A stretch of DNA of 64,000 nucleotides from Streptomyces sp. NBC_01707 (lineage in GTDB: Bacteria > Actinomycetota > Actinomycetes > Streptomycetales > Streptomycetaceae), in contig NZ_CP109190.1 in assembly GCF_041438805.1 (NCBI RefSeq), positions 8,990,001 through 9,054,000 on the forward strand, in the 5' to 3' direction. Each line of letters opens with the position of its first letter. Position 1 is the first letter of the stretch. The notes beneath the pieces were generated by a model. That model had not been told where the DNA came from. It did not search any database and worked only from the letters and a program-made list of their open reading frames with translations. A program made the position numbers and the translations under genes. Below are positions 35,246 to 48,275 of this stretch, one piece after another.

Positions 35246-36351
35246 GCGACGCTCCGTCCGGCGATGCGGTTGATCCGGTCCACGGCGCGCTCGAAGCCGC
35301 TGGTCAGGTCGTCGAAGACGGCCTGCACGCTGCGTTCGGTGTTCATCCGGCCGACGATCTGGCCGACGGGGGTGCCGAGCAGTGCGCCGGTCTCGTACTT
35401 CTGGATACGGGAGACCGCCTCGGCGACCAGCAGCCCCTGGAGCGGCATCGGGAGCGTGCCGGGTCCCGACGGGTCGTCCCAGGCGTCGGTCCATTCGGTA
35501 CGGAGCTGGCGTGCGGGTTTGCCGGTGAGGGCACGGGAGCGAACGGTGTCGCCGGAGCCTGCGGCAAGGAGTTTGCGGGTCAGCGCGCGGGAGTGGAGGT
35601 CCGCCTCCTCGGTGGTCAGCCAGAGCGAGCCGAGCCAGACGCCCTGCGCTCCGAGAGCGAGTCCGGCGGCGACCTGCTCTCCGCTGCCGATGCCTCCGGC
35701 GGCGAGGACGGGGAGCGGTCCCACGGCGTCGACGACCTCGGGGACGAGGACCATGGAGGCGATCTCTCCGGTGTGGCCGCCCGCCTCGTACCCCTGGGCG
35801 ACGACGATGTCGATGCCCGCATCCGCGTGGTGCCGGGCATGTCTGGCGCTTCCGGCGAGGGCGGCGACGAGGACGTCCCCGTCATGTGCGCGCTGCACGA
35901 CGTCGGCGGGGGGCGAACCGAGTGCGTTGGCGAGCAGCTTGATGGGGTACTCGAAGGCGACGTCGAGCTGGCTGCGGGCGACCTCCTCCATCCATCCGGT
36001 GATCCGCCAGCCGGAGGCCTCGCCCTCGGCGAGTTCGGGGACGCCGTGCTTGGCGAGGGTGTCCTGGACGAACTGGCGGTGTCCGGCAGGGATCATCGCC
36101 TCGACATCGGCCTCCGTCACCCCCTCCACCTTTCTGGCGGGCATGACGACATCGAGGCCGTACGGCTTGCCGTCGGTGTGCTCCTGCATCCAGTCGAGGT
36201 CGCGCGCGAGATCGTCGGGGGCGGTGTAACGGACCGCGCCGAGTACGCCGAACCCGCCGGCCCGGGTGATGGCCGCGGCCACCGCCGGGAACGGCGTGAA
36301 GCCGAAGATGGCGTGCTCGACTCCCAGTTTCTTGCTCAGCTCCGTCTCCAT
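35242..36351 (-). CDS. Nitronate monooxygenase-like flavoprotein
   Basis: 369-residue FMN TIM-barrel protein. Typical segments are AAAITRAGGFGVLGA (N-terminal FMN loop), IDIVVAQGYEAGGHTGEI (the usual H/E-containing catalytic loop) and PVLAAGGIGSGEQVAAGLAL with GAQGVWLGSLWL (phosphate binding). The family oxidises nitronates or acts as NADH:quinone or enoyl reductases. ATG 36351 is preferred; ATG 36378 in the same frame is an alternative, and neither has a good ribosome site. It overlaps the acyl-CoA synthetase by 4 bp. A small palindrome lies 44 bp upstream. Confidence 0.82.
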   Translation of the reverse strand: METELSKKLGVEHAIFGFTPFPAVAAAITRAGGFGVLGAVRYTAPDDLARDLDWMQEHTDGKPYGLDVVMPARKVEGVTEADVEAMIPAGHRQFVQDTLAKHGVPELAEGEASGWRITGWMEEVARSQLDVAFEYPIKLLANALGSPPADVVQRAHDGDVLVAALAGSARHARHHADAGIDIVVAQGYEAGGHTGEIASMVLVPEVVDAVGPLPVLAAGGIGSGEQVAAGLALGAQGVWLGSLWLTTEEADLHSRALTRKLLAAGSGDTVRSRALTGKPARQLRTEWTDAWDDPSGPGTLPMPLQGLLVAEAVSRIQKYETGALLGTPVGQIVGRMNTERSVQAVFDDLTSGFERAVDRINRIAGRSVA

Positions 36352-36394
36352 GGGCGGCAGGATGCCGCAGTCGGACATCCGAAGGAAGAGGTTT

Positions 36395-36411
36395 TCTGAT
36401 GCAGTGTCAGA
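36395..36411. promoter_or_regulatory. Small palindrome upstream of the flavoprotein/ligase operon
   Basis: TCTGA-TGCAGTG-TCAGA, exact 5-bp arms. It lies between the divergent flavoprotein (36351) and serine hydrolase (36534) genes in a locally A+T-richer stretch. It is a possible TetR- or GntR-type site, and the evidence is positional only. Confidence 0.3.
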
Positions 36412-36533
36412 TTCTTTGTGGCGCCGGGAGCCTCCGGGACGGCAGGGGTGACAGTAATCTCTGCGGCGGCAGGAAGTTTCAGCACGGGACTGGATGACGA
36501 AAGTTACTTTCACCCGGTAGGAAGGGGTTCCGG

Positions 36534-38393
36534 ATGACCGAGGACGCAGCCGCCAGAGGAATCAGCCGACGCAGGTTGAGCGGCGGGATGCTGGCACTGG
36601 GCGGGGCACTCGCCCTGGCGCCGATTCCGTTCGCGGAGACGGCGTCGGCCATGGAATCTGGGGCGGGATCGTCGGGGGCATCGGAGGCGGGGACATCGGG
36701 ACCGGGTGCGGATGCCGCGCACGGCCGGCCGACGCTGCGGCGCGGCTCCGCCGCCCGCGCGGGCCTGTTGCAGGGTCCGCTGGACCAATTGGTCACCGAC
36801 GCCGAGAAGTTCCTCGGCGCCTCCCCCAAGCACCCGTGGTTCGCGGGCGCGGTGCTGCTCGCAGGGCGCGGTGGCACGGTGGCACTGCACCGGCCGATCG
36901 GCAAGGCGGTGCGGTACGCGGCGTACGACGAGAAGACCGACACCGGGGTGGAGTTCCCGGCGGACCAGCAGATCGCGATGGCCGAGGACACGGTCTTCGA
37001 CCTGGCGTCGGTGTCGAAGCTGTTCACCTCGATCCTGGCCGTGCAGCAGATCGAGCGCGGGGCGCTGGAGCTGGAGGCGAAGGTCGCCTCGTATCTGCCC
37101 GACTTCGCGAGGGGCGGCAAGCAGGACGTCACGATCCGTCAGCTGCTCACGCACACGTCGGGTTTCCGCGCCTGGATTCCGCTCTACAACGCGCCGACGC
37201 GGGAGGGAAAACTGCAGCTGCTGTGGAACGAGGTGCCGGCGAATCCGCCCGGCACCGTGTACCTCTACTCCGACCTGAATCTGATCTCGTTGCAGCTGGT
37301 CCTGGAGAAGATCACCGGCCGCACCGAGGACGTCCTGCTCCGCGAGGAGATCACCGCTCCGCTCGGCATGCACCGCACTCGCTACAACCCGCCGGCCGCC
37401 TGGAAGCCGAAGATCGCGGCGACCGAGGACGCCAGGCTGCCCTGGTCCGGCCTGGACCGCGGCCTCGTCTGGGGCGAGGTGCACGACGAGAACGCCTACA
37501 GCCTGGACGGGGTGGCCGGCCACGCCGGAGTCTTCTCCTGCGCCTGGGACCTGGCGATCCTCGCCCGAACGCTGCTCAACGGCGGCGTCTACGGGCACGC
37601 GAGAATCCTCTCCGACGAGTCGGTGGATCTCCTGTTCACCGACTTCAACACCGCGTTCCCGGGTGACGCGCACGGGCTCGGCTTCGAGCTCTACCAGCAC
37701 TGGTACATGGGGGCGATGGCCACCCCGCGCACCGCGGGCCACACCGGCTTCACGGGCACAAGCCTGGTCCTCGATCCGACGACCGACTCGTTCCTGATCG
37801 TGCTGGGCAACTCGGTCCACCCGGTGCGCACTTGGCGCTCCGGCAGCGCACCACGGGTCGCCACGGCGAACCAGATGGCGCGAGCGGTGGCGGTGCGCCC
37901 GGCCCGAGGCCGTACCGCCTGGTTCTCCGGCATGGCGAGCGCCGCCTCCGCCACGCTCGCTCTGCCCGTGCTGCGTCCGGTGACGTCGCGTGCCGCGCTG
38001 AGCTGTGCGCTGTGGTGGGACACCGAGCCGGGCTCCGACTTCCTGTTCCTCGAGGCCTCGTCGGACGCCGGGGCGACCTGGCAGCCGGTGCCGTTCACCA
38101 CCGTACCGACATCGGTCGAACACCACGGGACGGAGCCCGAACCGCATCCGGCCGGCTCGGTCTCCGGCTGGTCCGGCCGGGTCTGGCACCGACTGGAAGC
38201 GGACCTTGCCGCCTGGCGCGACAAGGAGGTGCGGCTGCGGTGGCGGTACACCACGGACCAGCTGTACGTCGGGCGCGGGGCGTACGTGGACGGCATCCGG
38301 GTCGAGGACCACGGCCGTACGGTCTTCGACGACAGCAGGTCCGCCGACGCGGGGCGTATCGAGGCCAACGGGTGGACGGTGTCCGCGGACTGA
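36534..38393 (+). CDS. Secreted beta-lactamase-family serine hydrolase with C-terminal sandwich domain
   Basis: 619 residues. A Tat signal (SRRRLSGGML then a hydrophobic stretch) and an Ala/Gly/Ser-rich linker precede a class C beta-lactamase/esterase domain (about 85-425). Its SxxK motif is S159-V-S-K162, the second motif is YSDLN and the third is HTGFTG. A further domain (about 445-619; ALWWDTEPGSDFLFLEASSD, then WRYTTDQLYVGRGAYVDGIR) resembles the immune-inhibitor-A/MAM-like carbohydrate-binding sandwich seen in secreted proteases. The family includes D-aminopeptidases, esterases and N-acetylmuramic-acid-linked enzymes, so substrate assignment is open. GGAAGGGG lies 6 nt upstream of the ATG. 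Confidence 0.82.
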   Translation: MTEDAAARGISRRRLSGGMLALGGALALAPIPFAETASAMESGAGSSGASEAGTSGPGADAAHGRPTLRRGSAARAGLLQGPLDQLVTDAEKFLGASPKHPWFAGAVLLAGRGGTVALHRPIGKAVRYAAYDEKTDTGVEFPADQQIAMAEDTVFDLASVSKLFTSILAVQQIERGALELEAKVASYLPDFARGGKQDVTIRQLLTHTSGFRAWIPLYNAPTREGKLQLLWNEVPANPPGTVYLYSDLNLISLQLVLEKITGRTEDVLLREEITAPLGMHRTRYNPPAAWKPKIAATEDARLPWSGLDRGLVWGEVHDENAYSLDGVAGHAGVFSCAWDLAILARTLLNGGVYGHARILSDESVDLLFTDFNTAFPGDAHGLGFELYQHWYMGAMATPRTAGHTGFTGTSLVLDPTTDSFLIVLGNSVHPVRTWRSGSAPRVATANQMARAVAVRPARGRTAWFSGMASAASATLALPVLRPVTSRAALSCALWWDTEPGSDFLFLEASSDAGATWQPVPFTTVPTSVEHHGTEPEPHPAGSVSGWSGRVWHRLEADLAAWRDKEVRLRWRYTTDQLYVGRGAYVDGIRVEDHGRTVFDDSRSADAGRIEANGWTVSAD

Positions 38394-38431
38394 GGCGCGC
38401 CGTCGCGCCCTCGAGTGACGTCGAGCAGGGC

Positions 38432-38464
38432 CCGGGCTGCCGGCCGTTTCGGCCGGCAGCCCGG
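38432..38464. terminator. Strong bidirectional terminator hairpin
   Basis: A 15-bp perfect G+C stem (38432-38446 with 38450-38464) with a TTT loop. It lies between the convergent serine hydrolase (stop 38393) and LysE-type exporter (stop 38470). Confidence 0.85.
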
Positions 38465-38469
38465 CGTCA

Positions 38470-39102
38470 TCACGACGGGACGAGCAGATGGACGGCGAGT
38501 GCGGTGATCAGCGTGCTGGATGCCAGGGCGGTGACGAGCCGCCCACGATGGCTGGTCAGCGCGCGGCCGAGCAGCGCTCCCCCACCGGCGAGCACCAGTT
38601 GCCAGCCCGCGGACGCCGCGAAGGCCGCGAGGACGAAGACCGACTGTTCCCAGCGGTCGGGATCCGCAGCGGCGGTCCGGCTGCCGAGCACCAGCGCCGC
38701 GAAGTAGATCACGGTGGTGGGGTTCAGCATCGTCATTCCGAGCAGCCCCAGATAGGCCCGCGCGGGGCCGAGGGGTGCCCCGTCGGCCCGGACCGCCGAA
38801 TGCCGCGTGCGGTACCTGCTGATCGCCGTGGCACCACCCAGAGCGGCCAGTGCGACGAGCACCAGCGCCGAGACCCAGCGCAGAGGCAGCGCGAAAGGTT
38901 CGATGACATGCGTGAGCGACGAACCACCGACGACCGCGATCAGCGCATAGAGGCCGTCGGCCGTCGCGACGCCGAGCGCGGCAGCGGCACCGGTCTTCAG
39001 GGACGTCCGGGCCGTCAGGGTCACCAGGTAGGCCCCGACCGCTCCGATCGGCATGGCGATGCCCAAGCCGGCCAGGAGCCCCGCGACCAGGGCGGCGATC
39101 AC
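38470..39102 (-). CDS. LysE family translocator
   Basis: 210 residues with six predicted membrane helices and the family signature MPIGAVGAYLVTLTARTSLK-like near the N-terminus (GIAMPIGAVGAYLVTL) and TMLNPTTVIYF in helix 4. LysE/RhtB proteins export amino acids or related small molecules. GTG at 39102 is chosen because the first helix starts there; the longer frame is Pro/Arg-rich and unlikely to be coding. It is divergent from the methyltransferase fragment at 39275. Confidence 0.82.
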   Translation of the reverse strand: MIAALVAGLLAGLGIAMPIGAVGAYLVTLTARTSLKTGAAAALGVATADGLYALIAVVGGSSLTHVIEPFALPLRWVSALVLVALAALGGATAISRYRTRHSAVRADGAPLGPARAYLGLLGMTMLNPTTVIYFAALVLGSRTAAADPDRWEQSVFVLAAFAASAGWQLVLAGGGALLGRALTSHRGRLVTALASSTLITALAVHLLVPS

Positions 39103-39274
39103 GTGTGCAGGGGGTCGAGCCTCCGCGGTGGGCCGGGCTGCTGCTGGCCCCGTACCGGTCGGGCGGCGGCAGGGGTCGGCGACAGGAGGGCGGTGATCGA
39201 GTTCATGAACAGATGATGGGGGCGGCCGGGGGCGTGGGCAATGCAATTGTTGTCAGCCACTACGCTGCTCACCC

Positions 39275-39664
39275 ATGACAGAACCCGCCTACCTGCGCAT
39301 CACCCGGGCGTCCTACGACACCGTCGCCGCGGACTACGCCGAAATCCTGAGAACGGAACTCGGACACAGGCCGCTGGACCGGGCGATGCTGGCCGCATTC
39401 GTCGAACTCGTGCAGGCGTCCGATGCCGGACCGGTCGCCGACATCGGGTGCGGTCCCGGCCGAGTGACAGGGCATCTGCAGTCACTGGGCCTGACCGCAC
39501 GTGGCATCGACCTGTCGCCGGAGATGATCGCGGTGGCCCGTCGGACCCATCCGGACCTTCGTTTCGACGTGGGTTCGATGAACGCGCTGGATCTGGAGGA
39601 CGGCAGTCTCGGCGGCATCATCGCCTGGTACTCCATCATCCACACGCCCCCGGAGCTGTTGCCG
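39275..39664 (+). pseudogene. 5' part of a class I SAM-dependent methyltransferase, cut at its 3' end
   Basis: 130 codons from ATG 39275: ITRASYDTVAADYAEILRTE, motif I VADIGCGPGRVTGHL, motif II region ARGIDLSPEMIAVARR, FDVGSMNALDLEDGSLGGII and AWYSIIHTPPELLP. The family normally continues with a (G/A)xxxEFxRVLxPGGxL segment. Here the frame instead reads into unrelated codons (SWRRWPRSR) and stops at 39814. The missing C-terminal third is found intact at 8612-8875 on the minus strand. The product as it stands would lack the substrate-binding/C-terminal strands and is probably inactive. Confidence 0.8.
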
Positions 39665-39666
39665 GC

Positions 39667-39768
39667 GTCCTGGAGGCGCTGGCCGCGGAGTCGGGTCATC
39701 ATGCGCCGGACACGCCTGGGCCCGCCGGTCGGCCGTCCGACGTGCGCGGGCCCGGCTCCGCAACGTGA
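39667..39768 (+). pseudogene. 3' remnant of the ACT-domain protein
   Basis: In the +1 frame relative to the methyltransferase fragment the sequence reads VLEALAAESGHHAPDTPGPA and ends at a TGA at 39766-39768. This continues the ACT protein broken at about 8876 (GTEAV | VLEALAAESG) and has no start codon of its own. The match is to family expectation and codon bias, not to an alignment that could be run here. It is the fourth quarter of the reciprocal exchange. Confidence 0.6.
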
Positions 39769-39791
39769 GCCCGGACACGTAACATGTCTGC

Positions 39792-40292
39792 ATGTCCTTC
39801 CTCCGCCGCCGTAGCGCCGCCACACCCGCGGGCCCGGATTTCGACGTCCTGGCCATGGACCCGGGGGACTGGCCCGGAAACCTCGGCGCCGGTCTGCTGC
39901 CCGCACCCGACGGGAGCTGTCAGGGTGTCTTCCTGCGGTACGACCTGTTCGGCGGCCGCGGCCCCGCGATGATCATCGGTAATCTCCCGGAGGGTTCGCC
40001 CGCCCGCGAGACCGAGGAGGGCCAGGTCCCGTTCGAGGTCGCGCAGCTGCTGCTCGCGCTGGAGAACGACGAGCCGGTCGAGGTGACCGGCACCGACGAC
40101 ATGCCGGTGATGCAGGGCGACAACCTGCTGATCGTCCGCCGGGTGAAGCTGTCCGAGACCCGGATCTCCTGCGTCCAGTTCGACCGCAGCGACGGGGTGC
40201 TCGTCACCATCGCCAGCTGGGACCGGCCGATCACCGACGATCTGTACACCCTGCTGAAGCCCCTGCCCGCCGAGCTGTTCCAGCAGGGCTGA
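39792..40292 (+). CDS. Conserved hypothetical protein, 166 aa
   Basis: I do not recognise a named domain. After a basic N-terminus (SFLRRRSAATPAGP) the protein is an acidic alpha/beta sequence without membrane segments or signal peptide (FDVLAMDPGDWPGNLGAGLL, then DLFGGRGPAMIIGNLPEGSP). Coding bias is strong and the length is well defined, with a terminator just downstream. The start may be ATG 39792. It is monocistronic, and it now follows the ACT remnant that the inversion placed beside it. Confidence 0.7.
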   Translation: MSFLRRRSAATPAGPDFDVLAMDPGDWPGNLGAGLLPAPDGSCQGVFLRYDLFGGRGPAMIIGNLPEGSPARETEEGQVPFEVAQLLLALENDEPVEVTGTDDMPVMQGDNLLIVRRVKLSETRISCVQFDRSDGVLVTIASWDRPITDDLYTLLKPLPAELFQQG

Positions 40293-40305
40293 AACGTCCC
40301 TGGCA

Positions 40306-40345
40306 CGGCCGTCCGCACCGATCCGGACGGCCGCGGAGCATTTTT
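40306..40345 (+). terminator. Rho-independent terminator with T run
   Basis: CGGCCGTCCG (40306-40315) and CGGACGGCCG (40324-40333) form a perfect 10-bp stem with an 8-nt loop, followed by TTTTT at 40341-40345. It lies 14 bp after the hypothetical gene's stop. Confidence 0.88.
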
Positions 40346-40355
40346 GTCCAATCCT

Positions 40356-40382
40356 GAGCAGCCTCCGTCCAAGAGGCTGCTC
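40356..40382. terminator. Second hairpin upstream of the GH95 gene
   Basis: GAGCAGCCTC (40356-40365) pairs exactly with GAGGCTGCTC (40373-40382), with a 7-nt loop. It lies just after the T-run terminator and about 50 bp before the GH95 start. It could be a second terminator or a 5' UTR structure of the GH95 mRNA. Confidence 0.5.
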
Positions 40383-40431
40383 TGTCATGCACCTTGTCCG
40401 AATAGTCGTCGGACCTTTAGCGTCGTGCGCC

Positions 40432-45421
<4,990 letters not shown>

Positions 45422-46756
45422 ATGACGTCCAAGCAGAGGACCAGACTCACTCTCGCCCTGACCACCGTCGGCGCCCTGAGTCTCGCGCTGCTCTCTCCAG
45501 CGGTGCAGGCCGGTGCGGACGGGGTGCGGCCCGAATGTCCCCGCGGCCTCGACTGCGACTGGGTCCCGGCGGCCTATCAGCAGACCGGCGATCCGGCCGA
45601 CAAGGAGACGTACGGCAACTACGACACCGCGGACCGCCCGCACAGCAACAAGATCAAATTCATCGTTCTGCATGACACCGAAGAAGACTTCGACACGACC
45701 CTGAAGATCTTCCAGAACCCGCTGAATCAGACCTCGGCCCACTATGTGGTGCGCTCGGGCGACGGTCATGTCACCCAGATGGTCAAGGACAAGGACGTCG
45801 CCTGGCAGGCGGGCAACTGGTACGTCAACACCCACTCCATCGGCATCGAGCAGGAGGGTGTCGCCGTCGAGGGTGCCAAGTGGTACACCCCGGAGCTGTA
45901 CAACTCGACGGCGAAGCTGGTGCGTTATCTCGCCGCCAAGTACGACATCCCGCTCGACCGGCAGCACATCATCGGCCACGACGGCGTGCCGCCCACCAGC
46001 ACGGCCGGTACCAAGAACATGCACTGGGACCCGGGAACGTACTGGGACTGGAACCGCTTCATGGCGCTGCTCGGCAAGCCGACCACCGTGCCGAGCGCAC
46101 CGAAGAGCAGCCCGCTCGTCACCGTCAGCCCCCGCTTCAAGGACAACAAGCAGGCTTTCCGCGACTGCGAGAAGAACGTCGACCTGCCGGTGCAGGGCAG
46201 CAGCGCCGTCCCGCTCCACACCGAACCGTCGGCCGACGCACCGCTGTTCTCCGACCCGGGCCTGCACACCGACGGCTCACCCGGCACGAACTGCGCGGCC
46301 GACTGGGGCAGCAAGATCAGCGCGACTCAGCAGGCGGTGGTCGCAGACCACGCGCCCGGCTGGACGGCGATCTGGTGGTACGGCCAGAAGGCCTGGTTCG
46401 AGACTCCCGCGAAGTCCCGGACCACCGTGCCGACCGCCGGCTACGTCGTCCGGCCGAAGGCCGGCCGTACCGATGTGCCGGTGTACGGGGTGGCCTACCC
46501 GGAGAAGTCCGAGTACCCGGCGGACTTCGCGGACCAGCGGGTGGGAACGCCGCTGCCGTACACCATCAAGGCGGGGCAGTCGTACCCCGGCGGGGGCGAG
46601 GCGCCGACCGGGTTCTTCTACGCACCGACGATCGACGCGTCGTATCCGCTCGACCACGCGTACTTCAAGGGACGGCAGAAGTACGTGACGGTGCAGATCG
46701 GGCACCGGATCGCCTTCGTGAAGGCGTCCGATGTGGATGTCGTGCGGGTGCGGTGA
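45422..46756 (+). CDS. Secreted N-acetylmuramoyl-L-alanine amidase
   Basis: 444 residues. A signal peptide (TRLTLALTTVGALSLALLSP) precedes an amidase_2/PGRP domain (about 60-215) with zinc ligands in FIVLHDTEEDF and MHWDPGTYWDW, and the IGIEQEG, IIGHDGVPP and Tyr-containing segments between. The C-terminal 220 residues form SH3-like repeats (VPLHTEPSADAPLFSDPG) that probably bind the wall. It cleaves the amide between muramic acid and the stem peptide. The ATG at 45422 has GAAGGG upstream. It is convergent with the kinase-like gene. Confidence 0.9.
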   Translation: MTSKQRTRLTLALTTVGALSLALLSPAVQAGADGVRPECPRGLDCDWVPAAYQQTGDPADKETYGNYDTADRPHSNKIKFIVLHDTEEDFDTTLKIFQNPLNQTSAHYVVRSGDGHVTQMVKDKDVAWQAGNWYVNTHSIGIEQEGVAVEGAKWYTPELYNSTAKLVRYLAAKYDIPLDRQHIIGHDGVPPTSTAGTKNMHWDPGTYWDWNRFMALLGKPTTVPSAPKSSPLVTVSPRFKDNKQAFRDCEKNVDLPVQGSSAVPLHTEPSADAPLFSDPGLHTDGSPGTNCAADWGSKISATQQAVVADHAPGWTAIWWYGQKAWFETPAKSRTTVPTAGYVVRPKAGRTDVPVYGVAYPEKSEYPADFADQRVGTPLPYTIKAGQSYPGGGEAPTGFFYAPTIDASYPLDHAYFKGRQKYVTVQIGHRIAFVKASDVDVVRVR

Positions 46757-46847
46757 CGGCTCGGGGATGAGCGGGCGGGGCCTGTCAGCGGCTCTGCCCG
46801 CGAAACCGCCCCGCTCCGCGATTGCCGGAGGGACTGAACGCAACAGC

Positions 46848-46887
46848 GCGCTGCGGGCCCGGTGTGTCGGCACCGGACCCGCAGCGC
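46848..46887. terminator. Bidirectional terminator hairpin
   Basis: A 17-bp stem with one mismatch (46848-46864 with 46871-46887) and a 6-nt loop, between the convergent amidase and phosphotransferase-family genes. Confidence 0.82.
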
Positions 46888-46907
46888 ACATCCCTCGTGG
46901 AGCCGCG

Positions 46908-48044
46908 TCAGCGAGTGCCGACCGCAGCACGCACAGCCCGCCGGGCCATCGCGCAGTCGTCGTGCAGCCGGCGCAGCAGCAGCCGCTGCTCCTCTCCCGA
47001 CGACAGCACGCCCGGACGCTCCTGACCGCCACCCGTGGGCGTGGTCTCCCGCATCGCCCGCTGCACGGCTGTCTCGTACGTACGGATCTCCCGCGTCAGT
47101 ACGAGCATCAGGTTCACCAGGAACGCATCCCGCGCCGCGGGACCCGTGGCCTGTGCCAGCTGGCTGATCTGGCGCCGCGCGGCCGGCGCGTCGCCCAGCA
47201 CCGCCCAGAGCGTCGCCAGGTCGTAACCCGGCAGGTACCAGCCCGCGTGCTCCCAGTCCACCAGCACCGGACCCGTCGGCGACAGCAGGATGTTGGAGAG
47301 CAGGGCGTCACCGTGACAGAACTGCCCCATGCCTTGACGGCCGCCCGCATGCGCCAGGCCGTGCAGCAGCTTCTGCAGGTCACCCAGATCACGGTCGGTG
47401 AAGAGACCGAGCTCGTGATACCGGGCGATGCGTGAGGCGTAGTCCAGCTGGGCGTCGAACAACCCGGCGGCCGGCCGCCAGGCATTGACCCGGCTGATCG
47501 CACCGAGCGCGGCCCGTACATCGGCCCTGGGCGGAGCCTCCGACGGGTGCCTCGTCAGCGCCGCCACACGTCCCGGCATCCGTTCGATGACGAGTGTGCA
47601 GTTCTCCGGGTCGGCGGCGATGAGCCGCGGCACCCGGACCGGCGGACGGTGCCGGACGAACGCCCGGTATGCCGCTATTTCGTGGCGGAACCGCTCCGAC
47701 CAGACGGGGGAGTGGTCCAGTAAACACTTCGCGACCGCCGTCGTGCGTCCGGTGGTGCCGACGAGCAGTACCGAACGCCCGCTGCGGCGCAGCACCTGGA
47801 CCGGGTTGAACTCCGGGCAGATCCGGTGCACCGAGGCGATCGCCATCCTCAGCTGAGCGCCCTGCGGACCGGACAGGTCCAGACGCCCGCTGAGCGGTGG
47901 GGCGCCCGGCCCCGCCGGCCGCCGGGGCCGGACCGTGCCGGGCGCCGACGGACCGGCATGCGGGGAGAGGTACGGTCCGGCGCCCGCCCCCATGGGACGC
48001 AGGGGCCGGGGCGGGGCGGACACGGAGGACGATGCTGTGTACAT
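46908..48044 (-). CDS. Aminoglycoside phosphotransferase (APH) family protein
   Basis: 378 residues. A Pro/Gly-rich N-terminal tail (about 1-60) leads into a kinase-like fold with [20 protein letters not shown], the Brenner motif [17 protein letters not shown] (His-Gly-Asp...Asn) and [20 protein letters not shown] (metal-binding Asp-Trp-Glu). Such proteins phosphorylate small molecules or sugars. Resistance activity cannot be assumed. The ATG at 48044 has AAGGGATC upstream. It is divergent from the NsdA-like regulator. Confidence 0.82.
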   Translation of the reverse strand: MYTASSSVSAPPRPLRPMGAGAGPYLSPHAGPSAPGTVRPRRPAGPGAPPLSGRLDLSGPQGAQLRMAIASVHRICPEFNPVQVLRRSGRSVLLVGTTGRTTAVAKCLLDHSPVWSERFRHEIAAYRAFVRHRPPVRVPRLIAADPENCTLVIERMPGRVAALTRHPSEAPPRADVRAALGAISRVNAWRPAAGLFDAQLDYASRIARYHELGLFTDRDLGDLQKLLHGLAHAGGRQGMGQFCHGDALLSNILLSPTGPVLVDWEHAGWYLPGYDLATLWAVLGDAPAARRQISQLAQATGPAARDAFLVNLMLVLTREIRTYETAVQRAMRETTPTGGGQERPGVLSSGEEQRLLLRRLHDDCAMARRAVRAAVGTR

Positions 48045-48229
48045 GGGCGAGACAGATCCCTTCGTGCGCCGACAAGTTGCGTGCGCCGCCCCGGCCGGCG
48101 GCCGTTCGGCACCCTGGGGAGTGCCTAGGGCTGCCGGGCGGGGTGGCGCTTTCCTACCTGACACCGGTGTGCGGGTGGCAGACCATCTGGCGGACCCTGG
48201 CGAACCCTGGCGAATAGTCGCAAGGCATC

Positions 48230-48248
48230 TGACAGGGGGTTACTGTCA
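48230..48248. promoter_or_regulatory. Inverted repeat just upstream of the NsdA-like gene
   Basis: TGACAG (48230-48235) and CTGTCA (48243-48248) are exact 6-bp arms around GGGGTTA, 27 bp before the GTG start. It probably overlaps the promoter or 5' UTR. Tandem CCTGGCGAA repeats lie immediately upstream (48195-48213). Confidence 0.4.
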
Positions 48249-48275
48249 ACTCAGCCGAGAACCTGGGGGCTTGAC

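Noticed and set aside
46908..48044. Calling the APH-fold protein an aminoglycoside resistance gene
   Set aside because: The kinase motifs are generic to the superfamily and there is no other resistance context.
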